Shown here piece after piece: positions 7,501 through 16,819 of a stretch of DNA of 64,000 bases. The position numbers and the translations under genes were made by a program. Source of the stretch: Tellurirhabdus bombi (GTDB lineage Bacteria > Bacteroidota > Bacteroidia > Cytophagales > Spirosomataceae). Each line of letters starts with the position of its first letter. Within the stretch, counting starts at the first letter, position 1. A model generated the notes under the pieces. It was given only the letters and a program-made list of their open reading frames with translations, searched no databases and was not told the origin of the DNA. The stretch spans positions 4,414,001 to 4,478,000 of the forward strand of contig NZ_CP090557.1 in NCBI RefSeq assembly GCF_021484805.1, in the 5' to 3' direction.

Positions 7501-10008
7501 ATGAATTTTAAACGGTTTCTTCCTCACCTGATTGCCGTCATCGGGTTCGCTATTCTGGCCGTACTGTATGCCTCGCCAGTACTGAACGGCAAACGCCTTA
7601 ACCAACACGACATCATTCAGTCAGTATCCGCTGCCCGCGAGATTGTCGAATATAAAAAACAAACCGGCGAACATTCGTGGTGGACCAATAGCATGTTCGG
7701 TGGGATGCCTTCGTTCATGATTGCGGCGGAGTATCCAACGAGTCTGACTACCAAATTAGGTCAATACATCAACCTGCTACTGCCTGATCCGGCCAACTAC
7801 ATTTGGTTGCTGATGCTGGGTGGTTATGTGCTGATGCTGGCGCTGGGCACCAACGTCTGGCTCTCGGCCTTAGGCGCGGTTGCGTACGGATTGGCCTCGT
7901 ATCACCTGCTGAGTCTGGAAGCCGGTCACGTTTCGAAAGTGCTGGCCATTGCCTACGCACCGGGCGTTTTAGCCGGAGCGATTTTGGCACTGCGCGGACG
8001 CTACATCGCGGGTGCCGCCTTAACCGCCTTGTTTTTAGGCTTGGAACTCTACGCCAACCACATCCAGATTACGTACTATCTGGCCATTGGAATGGTGATT
8101 TACATTGTTTTAGAAAGCGTTCGGGCCATTCAGAAAGGGCAAATGCGTCATCTTTTGCTGGCTGGAGGAGCCCTCGCCGCCGCCGCCCTGATTGCCGTAG
8201 GGACCCATACAACCCGCCTCTGGAGCGCTGCTGACTACGCAACGGTTACGCAGCGTGGTAAAGCCGAACTCACCCTCACGCCACCCTCCGCAGGCGCTGC
8301 CTCCACGACGACCGACGATGCTACTCCCAAAGATGGCTTAGGCAAAGAATACGCCTTTCGCTGGAGCTACGGCAAATCCGAGACGCTTACCTTGCTGATT
8401 CCCAGCTTTGTGGGGGGCTCCAGCATGGGCTCACTGTCCACCAGTTCGGAGACGTATAAGAAAATGGTTGGTATCGGCATCGACCCAAATATGGCCGAGC
8501 AATTTGTCCGGCAACTCCCGCTTTACCACGGTGACCAGCCCTTGACGGGTGGACCGGCCTACGCGGGCGCTATCGTGATTTTCCTGTTTATTTTAGGCTT
8601 ATTCACCGTACGTGGCCCACTGAAATGGTGGGCGCTGGCCACTACCTTGCTGTATATTATCTGGGCGTGGGGTAAGAATTTCCCGGCGGTCAACTACGCT
8701 TTTTTTGATTATTTCCCTGTCTTTAACAAGTTCCGGGCGGTAACGATGGTCTTGTCGCTGGCCCAGATTCCGATGGTCGCGCTGGGCATTGTGGCCCTGA
8801 AACAAATTCTGGATAAAAAAATCCCAACTAAAGACGTCAATCGCCCCTTACTGATTAGTCTGGCGCTAACAGGGGGCTTGTCGCTGCTGCTGGCCATTGC
8901 TCCTACCGTGTTTATTAACTTCCGGGGCGCTGGCGATGATAATTTTGTGGCTAGCCTCGAACAGGGTTTGCAAAGCAAAGATTTGGCCAATCAAATCCTG
9001 ATGGCCATGATTGACGACCGCGTTGGTCTGTTGCGCGGGGATGCCTTCCGGTCTGCCGTCTTGATTTTATTGGCTGGCGGTCTTATCTGGCTGTATCTGC
9101 GGGATAAAGTGAAGCCGGTCGTTATTTATCCGGCTCTATTGGGCCTGATGATTTTCGATTTGTTTGGGGTTGACAAGCGCTACCTGAATAATGACGATTT
9201 TGTGAGTAAAAGCGCCATTCAGCAAACGCTGGAACCTTCGCCAGCCGACCAGCAGATTCTAGCCGACAAGGACCCTAATTTCCGGGTGCTTGATGTAACT
9301 ACGGATTTCATGAGCGATGCGCGCGCTTCCTATTTCCATAAGTCTTTGGGGGGATATCACGCGGCAAAAATCCGGCGCTACGAAGAACTGGTGACGTTCC
9401 AGATTTACCGCAACAATCAGAATGTCATCAACATGCTCAACACAAAATACCTGATTAGTCAGGGTCAACCTGCTCCCGGCCAACAACAGGCAGGTGCACC
9501 TGTTGCCCAATTGAATCCGAATGCCTTGGGCAACGCCTGGTTTGTAAGTGAGTATAAGATTGTTCCCGATGCCAATGCCGAAATGACGGCCATGAATACG
9601 CTTGATCCAAAGAAAACCGCCGTGGTAGATCAGCGCTTCAATGAACAACTCAAAGGTTTGACCATCCAGGCCGATTCGGTGGCAAATAACATCCGACTGA
9701 CGAACTACAAGCCCAACGAGCTAACTTACGAAAGCAACGCCACAACGGAACAACTGGCCGTTTTTTCGGAGATATACTACAATGTGCGCGATGAGTGGAA
9801 AGTGACCATCGACGGCAAAGAGGTTCCGCACCTCCGCGCCGACTACGTATTACGAGCCTTGCGCGTACCCGCTGGAAAACATATCATTGTCTTCCGCTTC
9901 GATCCGATTTCGGTTTCTGCCGGTAAAACAGTAGACCTGATCAGCTCGGTGCTACTCCTGGCGTTTATCGGTCTGGCTATATTCACGGAGAACCGCCGCA
10001 AAGCCTAA
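7501..10008 (+). CDS. YfhO-family polytopic membrane protein
   Basis: The 835-residue protein has about 12-13 membrane helices. A large N-proximal loop carries the family pattern NQHDIIQSVSAAREIVEY and WWTNSMFGGMPSF, and a soluble periplasmic region (about residues 560-800) precedes a last C-terminal helix. YfhO proteins belong to the GT-C-like glycosyltransferase superfamily; in Firmicutes they glycosylate lipoteichoic acid or lipids. In Bacteroidota the acceptor is unknown. The length and C-terminal ending (helix then ENRRKA) look complete. It is followed by an imperfect hairpin without a T-run. Confidence 0.85.
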   Translation: MNFKRFLPHLIAVIGFAILAVLYASPVLNGKRLNQHDIIQSVSAAREIVEYKKQTGEHSWWTNSMFGGMPSFMIAAEYPTSLTTKLGQYINLLLPDPANYIWLLMLGGYVLMLALGTNVWLSALGAVAYGLASYHLLSLEAGHVSKVLAIAYAPGVLAGAILALRGRYIAGAALTALFLGLELYANHIQITYYLAIGMVIYIVLESVRAIQKGQMRHLLLAGGALAAAALIAVGTHTTRLWSAADYATVTQRGKAELTLTPPSAGAASTTTDDATPKDGLGKEYAFRWSYGKSETLTLLIPSFVGGSSMGSLSTSSETYKKMVGIGIDPNMAEQFVRQLPLYHGDQPLTGGPAYAGAIVIFLFILGLFTVRGPLKWWALATTLLYIIWAWGKNFPAVNYAFFDYFPVFNKFRAVTMVLSLAQIPMVALGIVALKQILDKKIPTKDVNRPLLISLALTGGLSLLLAIAPTVFINFRGAGDDNFVASLEQGLQSKDLANQILMAMIDDRVGLLRGDAFRSAVLILLAGGLIWLYLRDKVKPVVIYPALLGLMIFDLFGVDKRYLNNDDFVSKSAIQQTLEPSPADQQILADKDPNFRVLDVTTDFMSDARASYFHKSLGGYHAAKIRRYEELVTFQIYRNNQNVINMLNTKYLISQGQPAPGQQQAGAPVAQLNPNALGNAWFVSEYKIVPDANAEMTAMNTLDPKKTAVVDQRFNEQLKGLTIQADSVANNIRLTNYKPNELTYESNATTEQLAVFSEIYYNVRDEWKVTIDGKEVPHLRADYVLRALRVPAGKHIIVFRFDPISVSAGKTVDLISSVLLLAFIGLAIFTENRRKA

Positions 10009-10014
10009 AAATGG

Positions 10015-10043
10015 GGCAGGTACGGTTTCATCGCCGTCCTGCC
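10015..10043 (+). terminator. Weak hairpin after the YfhO-like gene
   Basis: GGCAGG-t-ACGG pairs with CCGTCCTGCC (10 bp, one bulge, 8-base loop), starting 7 bases after the stop. There is no T-run, so it may attenuate rather than end transcription into the downstream molybdoenzyme gene. Confidence 0.4.
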
Positions 10044-10116
10044 AAATTACCCCTACTACCGCGAACAAGTCGCTTTTCCTTGCTGTTAATAGAGGACAAA
10101 TTGCCTTTATCTGACT

Positions 10117-10830
10117 ATGGAAAGCGCACCGCAGGATCCTACCAATTCAAAGCTCGACCGCATCGTTGAAGCGCGCATGAAGCTCAAGCGCCGGTTTGAG
10201 CAAGACATGGAAAACACCCCTTCCATGGCGGATGATAAACCGCTGGGCAAGGGGCCAACCAATCGGCATGGGATGCCACAAATTCCCAAAAGCCAGACAG
10301 TTACTAAGAAATGGCCGGTTCTTGATCTGGGGTACCATCCCAATATTCCGCTAGACAAATGGCAACTAAATCTGGATGGGGAGATCGAAAATCCAACCCG
10401 ATTGAAATGGGCCGATTTCATGGCGTTACCCCAAACCAACGACGTGAGTGACTTTCACTGCGTCACTACCTGGTCGCAGTTGGATATGTCCTGGGTCGGT
10501 GTTCGCTTCGCCGATCTGGCTGCTTTAGTCATGCCGAAGGACACGGCTACGCACGTCATGTGCTACGGCTATGATGGATACTGCACGAATTTGTCGTTGG
10601 TAGAAGCATTAAAGCCCGACGTTTTGCTAGTGCATACGTTTGATGGGCAACCGCTTCCCCTTGAACACGGTGGCCCCGTGCGCATGATTACGCCCCAGCT
10701 TTACGCTTGGAAAGGTTCGAAGTGGATTAAGCGGATTGAATTTCTGGCGGGGGACAGCAAAGGTTTTTGGGAAGAGCGGGGCTATTCCAACACGGCTTAT
10801 CCGTGGCGGAACGACCGTTATAGCAAATAA
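10117..10830 (+). CDS. Sulfite-oxidase-fold molybdopterin oxidoreductase
   Basis: The 237-residue protein has the molybdopterin-binding SUOX fold. Cys115 in SDFHCVTTWS is the expected molybdenum ligand, and GGPVRMITPQLYAWKGSKWIKRIEF is the conserved core near the C-terminus (residues about 185-210). The end (GYSNTAYPWRNDRY) is also typical of small YedY-like enzymes. Unlike MsrP/YedY it has no Tat signal peptide; it starts with a charged 60-residue helical extension, so a cytoplasmic location is likely. The substrate is unknown, and no haem-binding membrane partner gene lies next to it. A strong terminator follows. Confidence 0.88.
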   Translation: MESAPQDPTNSKLDRIVEARMKLKRRFEQDMENTPSMADDKPLGKGPTNRHGMPQIPKSQTVTKKWPVLDLGYHPNIPLDKWQLNLDGEIENPTRLKWADFMALPQTNDVSDFHCVTTWSQLDMSWVGVRFADLAALVMPKDTATHVMCYGYDGYCTNLSLVEALKPDVLLVHTFDGQPLPLEHGGPVRMITPQLYAWKGSKWIKRIEFLAGDSKGFWEERGYSNTAYPWRNDRYSK

Positions 10831-10840
10831 AAAAGCATAA

Positions 10841-10869
10841 AACAGGCGCGCTATAGAAGCGCGCCTGTT
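10841..10869. terminator. Bidirectional terminator
   Basis: An 11-bp perfect stem (AACAGGCGCGC with GCGCGCCTGTT) and 7-base loop lie between two convergent genes ending at 10830 and 10882. An A-rich stretch precedes it (T-run for the minus-strand gene). Confidence 0.85.
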
Positions 10870-10881
10870 ACTGAAAACCAC

Positions 10882-13800
10882 TTATTTTTTAAACACTTTC
10901 AGGCCTTTAATTACCCGGCCATCCTTCTTCACCGAAAGAATATAAAACCCTGTTTTTAAAGACGATACCGGTAGCACCACACGCTGTCCATCAACTGCGT
11001 GGGGCGTTACTGGCGTTTCATATCCCGTTGGTGAAGCAATTGCATAACCCAGTTCCGACGGATTAAACGCCGCTGGAATGGTTACCGTGATTTTATCTTC
11101 CACGGGATTCGGATAGCTCAACCAGTTTCCTTCGGCGTCCGTTGCTTTTTCTTCAGCAGGGGCAGCAACCCGGCCTCCACTTGGCGAACAGGTATAGCTT
11201 TTTGTTGAGGTAGTCAGAAAACGATCGGAACCCGCATATTTAGCGGTCATAGTGTGCCCCCCTGGCGTCCGGTATTGAGTAGGTATCTGGAAACTAAAGC
11301 CGTGCAGACCGTTGTCACCCAATACACCCGCCAGATCTGACCGATACTGATTGGCGAAAACAGTGGTCACTAATCTACCGTCAATATACAAATCCACGCT
11401 GATGGACTGATTCAAGCGCCCCCGATCAGCGGCCCAGCCCGAGGCCGTGGTGCAACCCGCCTGGTCCAAGTGCCCCTCTGGATTCACATATGCCGTGGTG
11501 GGCGGTGGGTTCGTCGGTGGTGGCGTGGTACCTGCCGGACTAATCGTCAGCACAAAGGTGGTCTGCACCGAGAGGTTGCCCGAGTCAGTGGCCTTCACCG
11601 TCACAGTCGAGGAGCCCGCCGTGGTGGGTGTACCGCTGATGCTCAACCCACTGGCCGAAAGCCCCGCTGGCAAGCCTGTGATCTGGTAGGTGGTGATGTT
11701 GTTCTGGGCATCCGAGAAGGTGCTGTTGGGAATGGCGTACGAATACCCCACCCCCACCACTCCTGCCTGAGCCGGAATAGCCTGAGCTACGGTAGGAGCC
11801 GTGTTGGCAGGCGGAGGCGTACTGCCACCGGCACAGCTATAGGTCTTGCTGGCGGTGCTCAGCAACCGATCCGAACCTGCATACTTCACCGTCAGGGTGT
11901 GGGTGCCCCCAGTCTGGAACTGGGTCGGGATCTGGAAGCTAAAGCCGTGTAGACCGTTATCGCCCAGGTGCGTTGCCAGATCCGACCGAAGCAGATTGGC
12001 CAGTACCGTGCCCGCCAGGGTGCCATCTACATACAAATCCACACTGATAGACTGGTTCAAGCGTCCCCGATCAGCCGCCCAGCCCGAAGCCGTGGTGCAA
12101 CTCGCCTGATCCAAGTGCCCCTCTGGATTCACATATGCCGTACTGGGCGGCGGGTTGGTTGGCGGGGGATTCGTCGGTGGTGGCGTGGTGCCCGCCGGAC
12201 TAATCGTCAGCACAAAGGTGGTCTGCACCGAGAGGTTGCCCGAGTCGGTGGCCTTCACCGTCACGGTCGAGGAACCCGCCGTGGTGGGTGTGCCGCTGAT
12301 GCTTAAGCCACTGGCCGAAAGCCCCGCTGGCAAGCCCGTGATCTGGTAGGTAGTGATGTTGTTCTGGGCATCCGAGAAGGTGCTATTGGGCACCGAATAC
12401 GAGTACCCCACCCCTACAACTCCTACCTGAGCCGGAATGGCCTGAGCTACGGTGGGAGCCGTGTTGGTATTAGTCGGAGGCGTGCTGCCACCGGCACAGC
12501 TATAGGTCTTGCTGGCGGTGCTCAGCAACCGATCCGAACCCGCATACTTCACCGTCAGGGTGTGCGTACCCCCAGTCTGGAACTGGGTCGGGATCTGGAA
12601 GCTAAAGCCGTGTAGACCGTTATCGCCCAGGTGCGTTGCCAGATCCGACCGAAGCAGATTGGCCAGTACCGTGCCCGCCAGGGTGCCATCTACATACAAA
12701 TCCACACTGATAGACTGGTTCAAGCGTCCCCGATCAGCCGCCCAGCCCGAAGCCGTGGTGCAACTCGCCTGATCCAAGTGCCCCTCTGGATTCACATATG
12801 CCGTAGTGGGCGGCGGGTTGGTGGGCGGGGGGTTCGTTGGTGGTGGCGTGGTGCCCGCTGGGCTGATCGTCAGCACAAAGGTGGTCTGCACCGAGAGGTT
12901 GCCCGAGTCAGTGGCTTTCACCGTCACAGTCGAGGAACCCGCCGTGGTGGGGGTGCCGCTGATGCTTAAGCCACTGGCCGAAAGCCCCGCTGGCAAGCCC
13001 GTGACCTGGTAGGTGGTGATGTTGTTCTGGGCATCCGAGAAGGTGCTGTTGGGAATAGCGTACGAATACCCCACCCCCACCACTCCTGCCTGAGCCGGAA
13101 TGGCCTGAGCTACGGTAGGAGCCGTGTTGGCAGGCGGAGGCGTACTGCCACCGGCACAGCTATAGGTCTTGCTGGCGGTGTTCAACAACCGATCCGAACC
13201 CGCATACTTCACCGTTAGGGTGTGGGTGCCCCCGGTCTGGAACTGAGCCGGGATCTGGAAGCTAAAGCCGTGCAAGCCATTATCGCCTAACACCGCTGCC
13301 AGATCCGACCGGAGTTGATTGGCCAGCACCGTGCCCACCAGGGTGCCATCTACATACAAATCCACGCTAATGGACTGGTTCAAGCGTCCCCGATCAGCGG
13401 CCCAACCTGAGGCCGTGGTGCAACTCGCCTGATCCAAGTGCCCTTCCGGGTTAACATAAGCCGTGGTCGGCGGCGGATTCGTCGGTGGCGGTGTGGTACC
13501 TGCCGGACTAATCGTCAGCACAAAGGTGGTCTGCACCGAGAGGTTGCCCGAGTCGGTGGCCTTCACCGTCACAGTCGAGGAACCCGCCGTGGTGGGTGTG
13601 CCGCTGATGCTTAAGCCACTGGCTGAAAGGCCCGCTGGCAAGCCCGTGATCTGGTAGGTGGTGATGTTGTTCTGAGCATCCGAGAAGGTGCTGTTGGGAA
13701 TGGCATACGAATACCCCACGCCAACCGTAGCCGTTTGAGCGGGAATGGCCTGAGCTACGGTAGGAGCCGTGTTGGCAGGCGGAGGCGTACTCGGCCCTTG

Positions 13801-14994
13801 TTGAGCCGTTTCCTGATAGCCAGGCAGCCAGGGCTGCGAGGCACCTAAGAAATTGGCAGAAACAGCATCGGCCCACAGTTGACCAGCCCGATTTTGACCA
13901 TCCGGTGTCAAATGGATTCCATCCGGGCGATGGGGCGAGGCGAGGCCCGTGTCATAATCCGGTCCCGGAAAAGCATTGGGCTGCTGGCTCATTTGCTCTT
14001 GCACAGAGCGAATATGCGGAAATTTTATAATTGGCTGGTTCGGCTGTGAAGGAAGAATCTGCGGGGTTGCGCGGTTAATCATAACAGCTAAAGGAGCATA
14101 CCCTAAATCATTTCGAGCCTGCGCTACCCACGTTTTATAATAGTCCAGCAGTTGACTAACATTCTGATTCTGGTAGTCATTCTGTCCATGATCACAAAGA
14201 ATTGCCCGTACTCCTAAATACCTGACATACCGATCCAGCGTATTTTTTACGTTGATGTAGGGCATTCGGATGCTTGAATGAACAAAGCTGTGCTCGAAAG
14301 GCAAGCCCTGGGCCGATTTAGCCCAATGTTCCAGGTTTGTTCCCCCAAAAGCAGCGTTAAAAATCAAGACTGGAACGTTATAGCGTTGCGCTACGTATTC
14401 GCCGAATTTGCCCCAGATGTGTGGATTATAGCCGAAAGGACCCGGTCGCGCAGAGTTGTTGTACTGACTGAAAACCAGGCCGCTTAATTTCTCCGGGTTA
14501 GCTGTTCGCTCGTAATCCTGAAAATTGGCATCGTAGGGCTGGTAGACCTGGTTTACCCGGTCTTCGGCAGTTCCGTCGGTCGAGGTTTCGTTTCCCTGCG
14601 ATACGGAATGGCCAGCAATAATAAAAACTTCGCCAATGCCCACCCGCTCAAGCGTGGATGCGGCGGTTACTCCGCTGGTCGAAAGTGAGCGAATTTCAAG
14701 ATTATACCAGCCGGCGCTTCCGGCAAGTCCACCCGAAAACTGATTGTTTTCGATGGTGTAATCAATTACTTTCCAGTCGGTGGACGTTCCCTGATTGTCT
14801 CGGGCAACCAACCTCGCTTCCACGCGATTTGTTCCCGCAGCACAGGTTCCTTTTACGGGTATGACGGCCTGGTTCTGGTTGTTACGCTGGAATACAGCGC
14901 GGGTTTTTGGATCAGAGATTTGAAGTTGTGCCACCGTGTAGAGTGGCGATGCAATCATAGCTAACTGCAAAAGCAGCTTGGGTAAAAGTCGCAT
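10882..14994 (-). CDS. Secreted SGNH/sialate-O-acetylesterase-like protein with four Ig-type repeat units and T9SS sorting domain
   Basis: The 1370 residues start with a Sec signal peptide (about residues 1-22). Residues 120-390 are an SGNH esterase of the sialate O-acetylesterase type: FIIAGHSVSQG (Ser130), DHGQNDY, and PDGIH (Asp358, His361). Residues about 405-1280 hold four tandem units, each a putative Ig (He_PIG-like) domain, a Pro/Thr linker, and a 95-residue domain with paired Cys (VNPEGHLDQASC to SKTYSC). The end (SYPNPVEDKITVTIP to GLKVFKK) is a T9SS type A sorting domain, so the protein should be exported and attached at the cell surface. The substrate is probably an acetylated glycan. 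Confidence 0.9.
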   Translation of the reverse strand: MRLLPKLLLQLAMIASPLYTVAQLQISDPKTRAVFQRNNQNQAVIPVKGTCAAGTNRVEARLVARDNQGTSTDWKVIDYTIENNQFSGGLAGSAGWYNLEIRSLSTSGVTAASTLERVGIGEVFIIAGHSVSQGNETSTDGTAEDRVNQVYQPYDANFQDYERTANPEKLSGLVFSQYNNSARPGPFGYNPHIWGKFGEYVAQRYNVPVLIFNAAFGGTNLEHWAKSAQGLPFEHSFVHSSIRMPYINVKNTLDRYVRYLGVRAILCDHGQNDYQNQNVSQLLDYYKTWVAQARNDLGYAPLAVMINRATPQILPSQPNQPIIKFPHIRSVQEQMSQQPNAFPGPDYDTGLASPHRPDGIHLTPDGQNRAGQLWADAVSANFLGASQPWLPGYQETAQQGPSTPPPANTAPTVAQAIPAQTATVGVGYSYAIPNSTFSDAQNNITTYQITGLPAGLSASGLSISGTPTTAGSSTVTVKATDSGNLSVQTTFVLTISPAGTTPPPTNPPPTTAYVNPEGHLDQASCTTASGWAADRGRLNQSISVDLYVDGTLVGTVLANQLRSDLAAVLGDNGLHGFSFQIPAQFQTGGTHTLTVKYAGSDRLLNTASKTYSCAGGSTPPPANTAPTVAQAIPAQAGVVGVGYSYAIPNSTFSDAQNNITTYQVTGLPAGLSASGLSISGTPTTAGSSTVTVKATDSGNLSVQTTFVLTISPAGTTPPPTNPPPTNPPPTTAYVNPEGHLDQASCTTASGWAADRGRLNQSISVDLYVDGTLAGTVLANLLRSDLATHLGDNGLHGFSFQIPTQFQTGGTHTLTVKYAGSDRLLSTASKTYSCAGGSTPPTNTNTAPTVAQAIPAQVGVVGVGYSYSVPNSTFSDAQNNITTYQITGLPAGLSASGLSISGTPTTAGSSTVTVKATDSGNLSVQTTFVLTISPAGTTPPPTNPPPTNPPPSTAYVNPEGHLDQASCTTASGWAADRGRLNQSISVDLYVDGTLAGTVLANLLRSDLATHLGDNGLHGFSFQIPTQFQTGGTHTLTVKYAGSDRLLSTASKTYSCAGGSTPPPANTAPTVAQAIPAQAGVVGVGYSYAIPNSTFSDAQNNITTYQITGLPAGLSASGLSISGTPTTAGSSTVTVKATDSGNLSVQTTFVLTISPAGTTPPPTNPPPTTAYVNPEGHLDQAGCTTASGWAADRGRLNQSISVDLYIDGRLVTTVFANQYRSDLAGVLGDNGLHGFSFQIPTQYRTPGGHTMTAKYAGSDRFLTTSTKSYTCSPSGGRVAAPAEEKATDAEGNWLSYPNPVEDKITVTIPAAFNPSELGYAIASPTGYETPVTPHAVDGQRVVLPVSSLKTGFYILSVKKDGRVIKGLKVFKK
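11180..13780 (-). repeat. Four tandem units of about 645-663 bp inside the secreted esterase gene
   Basis: The same DNA landmark (GGCCTGAGCTACGG or one change) recurs at 13747, 13102, 12439 and 11779, giving periods of 645, 663 and 660 bp. The second and third units are almost identical over hundreds of bases (compare 11846-12109 with 12509-12772), far beyond what protein constraint requires. This points to recent duplication or gene conversion. The spacing differences come from the Pro-rich linkers (TNPPP repeats). Confidence 0.92.
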
Positions 14995-15366
14995 AGTGGA
15001 TGTTTTTCATAAGTTTTCCGTTTAAAGTTGTGCAGCCACGTCACGAGGCTTTTTGCTGGTGATGGCTGCGATTTTAGTATACTAAGTGAAGAAAGTGGCT
15101 TCTGCCGGACTAGCGGCATTTGTACGCTCAGTTGAAGGTTGCCTTTTCTGTAAGGCTTCGTTCGTCAATTCATTTTTAAGTCATTGAATCCTCCGCAAAA
15201 TGATTTATTCAATTTTCCGGTTTATCAAAAACAATGCCGATTGTCGAGTTATTCAGGGAGGAGGTAGTGGTAGGCAGTATGCTTGCACTTCTAGAGCGCT
15301 TGATACTCAGTAGAGAAGAAAATAACGCTAATAATAACAGACTAATAACCAGTTACTTATAATAAA
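14995..15366. other. Intergenic region, no gene seen
   Basis: This 372-base AT-rich stretch separates two minus-strand genes. It must hold the promoter of the secreted esterase, but I see no full TAnnTTTG match on the minus strand. No hairpin with a T-run, no RNA gene and no open frame of interest was found. Confidence 0.4.
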
Positions 15367-16101
15367 TTACAAATAGAGCTGCACCATTTTTTGCCAGTGA
15401 ACTGCTTCGTGCGCACGTCCATCCCAAATGTACAGCTCGTGGGAAATACCTTTGGATTTTAATATTTCGCTCAGTACCAGATTGCTATTTAGAAACGGAT
15501 CTTCAGTGCCAATTACCAGCACAATTTCCATCCGGCGTAATTCCGTCAGAATTGCGTCGTTTTCCAGATTGGGCAGGTAGTGATTGGGGTTATGGAAGTA
15601 AATATCCTCGTTGTAATAATCATCAAACAGCCCCCGAAATCCAGGAGTAGGAACAGCGATGTCGTAGCGGCCGCTCAGGGCCACGACTTTACCAAAAAGG
15701 TGCGGGTGCCGAAAGGCAACATTTACCGCGTGGTAGGCCCCCAGGCTACAGCCGTGCGCAATCAGGAACGGCTGGGGGTTAAGGTGCTGCGTAAAGGGCA
15801 GCACCTCCTTCAGAATATACTGTTCGTATTGGTTGTGGCGCTCAATCCGATTTTGGGGCGGCGTATATTTATTATAAATACTTTCGCTATCGACACTATC
15901 AACGCAGAATAACTGTAGCCAGCCGTTGTTAATTGGCTCCGCCAGCGCACCCAGCATGCCAAAATCCTCGTAATCGTAAAAGCGGCCGTGACGAGTCGGG
16001 AAAACCAGTACGCGTGCTCCGGCATGCCCAAAAACGAGCATTTCCATCTTTCGGTGGAGATGCGGACTAAACCACTCGTAATATTCACGCTGCATGGTCA
16101 T
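15367..16101 (-). CDS. Esterase-D/YbbA-like alpha/beta hydrolase
   Basis: The 244-residue protein has an alpha/beta-hydrolase core with the nucleophile elbow HGCSLGAYHAVN (G-x-S-x-G), an acid in IGTEDPFLNSN, and the catalytic His in DGRAHEAVHWQK. The N-terminus (REYYEWFSPHLHRKMEMLVFGHAGARVLVFPT) is the Bacteroidota 'esterase family' pattern related to ferrochelin esterase and mycolyltransferase-like enzymes. There is no signal peptide, so it is cytoplasmic. The substrate is unknown. It is followed on the same strand by no close gene; upstream lies another hydrolase (16168) with a 66-base gap, so the two may be co-transcribed. Confidence 0.82.
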   Translation of the reverse strand: MTMQREYYEWFSPHLHRKMEMLVFGHAGARVLVFPTRHGRFYDYEDFGMLGALAEPINNGWLQLFCVDSVDSESIYNKYTPPQNRIERHNQYEQYILKEVLPFTQHLNPQPFLIAHGCSLGAYHAVNVAFRHPHLFGKVVALSGRYDIAVPTPGFRGLFDDYYNEDIYFHNPNHYLPNLENDAILTELRRMEIVLVIGTEDPFLNSNLVLSEILKSKGISHELYIWDGRAHEAVHWQKMVQLYL

Positions 16102-16167
16102 ACTGAATAGTTAACCGAAAATCGGATGATTTTACGAACCCTCTGTTAGCAAAACAGAAAGAAATCG

Positions 16168-16761
16168 TTAAAAGATTTCGGGATGCTGAAGCAAAACCTG
16201 TTTCCAGAGCTGGTATCCGGCCTTGCTCAGGTGCAGCCCATCCGCCTCAAACAGTTCCCGACGCGGCTTTCCTGCGGCATCAAGCATGGGCGTGTGCACA
16301 TCAATATAGACACAGAAGGGCAATTCGGCTATTTTTTTTCGGATCATTTCGTTGGCAAAGCGAATGCGGTCAACCAAGTTCCAGCGCGCCGGACTGGCTT
16401 TGATGGCCATGAATGCCAGCCGAACCCCGGGTAGCTGCCGCGCCATCTTCTCGGCAAAGGCACAGAAAAAGAGATACACTTCTTCCGGGTGGCGACCGTC
16501 GCCCAGGTCGTTATCGCCCGCGTAAAAAATCAGGGAGGTAGGGTGTGCCGGCAAGACCAGCCGATCGAAGAACCAGGCACAGGCGGCCAGTGTAGAGCCA
16601 CCAAAGCCAAGGTTTACGGGTTTATACTCGGGAAAATCCTGCGCCAGACCTGTCCAAAGCCGAATGGAGGAACTGCCGTAAAAAACCACATTATCGGGTT
16701 CGATGATTTCTTTTTGAATTCTTTTTTCGAGGAGACGAACTTCTTCTTCGTACCAAAACAT
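16168..16761 (-). CDS. Cytoplasmic SGNH/GDSL-type hydrolase
   Basis: The 197-residue protein fits a small SGNH hydrolase: block I NVVFYGSSSIRLW (Ser nucleophile in GSSS), block II Gly in NLGFGGSTLA, block III YAGDNDLGDGR (Asn), and block V ADGLHLSKAGYQLW (Asp-x-x-His). No signal peptide is present. This subtype is common in Bacteroidota and its substrate is unknown. The gene is preceded at 20 bases by a TACCTTTG -7 element, which predicts a very short leader. It likely forms a transcription unit with the esterase downstream. Confidence 0.85.
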   Translation of the reverse strand: MFWYEEEVRLLEKRIQKEIIEPDNVVFYGSSSIRLWTGLAQDFPEYKPVNLGFGGSTLAACAWFFDRLVLPAHPTSLIFYAGDNDLGDGRHPEEVYLFFCAFAEKMARQLPGVRLAFMAIKASPARWNLVDRIRFANEMIRKKIAELPFCVYIDVHTPMLDAAGKPRRELFEADGLHLSKAGYQLWKQVLLQHPEIF

Positions 16762-16781
16762 ACTTTAATATCTAATATCCA

Positions 16782-16789
16782 CAAAGGTA
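16782..16789 (-). promoter_or_regulatory. Candidate -7 element for the SGNH hydrolase gene
   Basis: On the minus strand TACCTTTG is a full TAnnTTTG match, placed so that transcription would begin about 15 bases before the ATG at 16761. The -33 element is weak (ATTG at 26 bases). Confidence 0.5.
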
Positions 16790-16819
16790 ACCAGTGTTTC
16801 CCTCTGCTGTCCCGGCAAT

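Noticed and set aside
11447-13012. Several short plus-strand frames inside the repeat region that resemble each other
   Set aside because: Their mutual similarity is caused by the tandem DNA units of the secreted esterase gene on the other strand.
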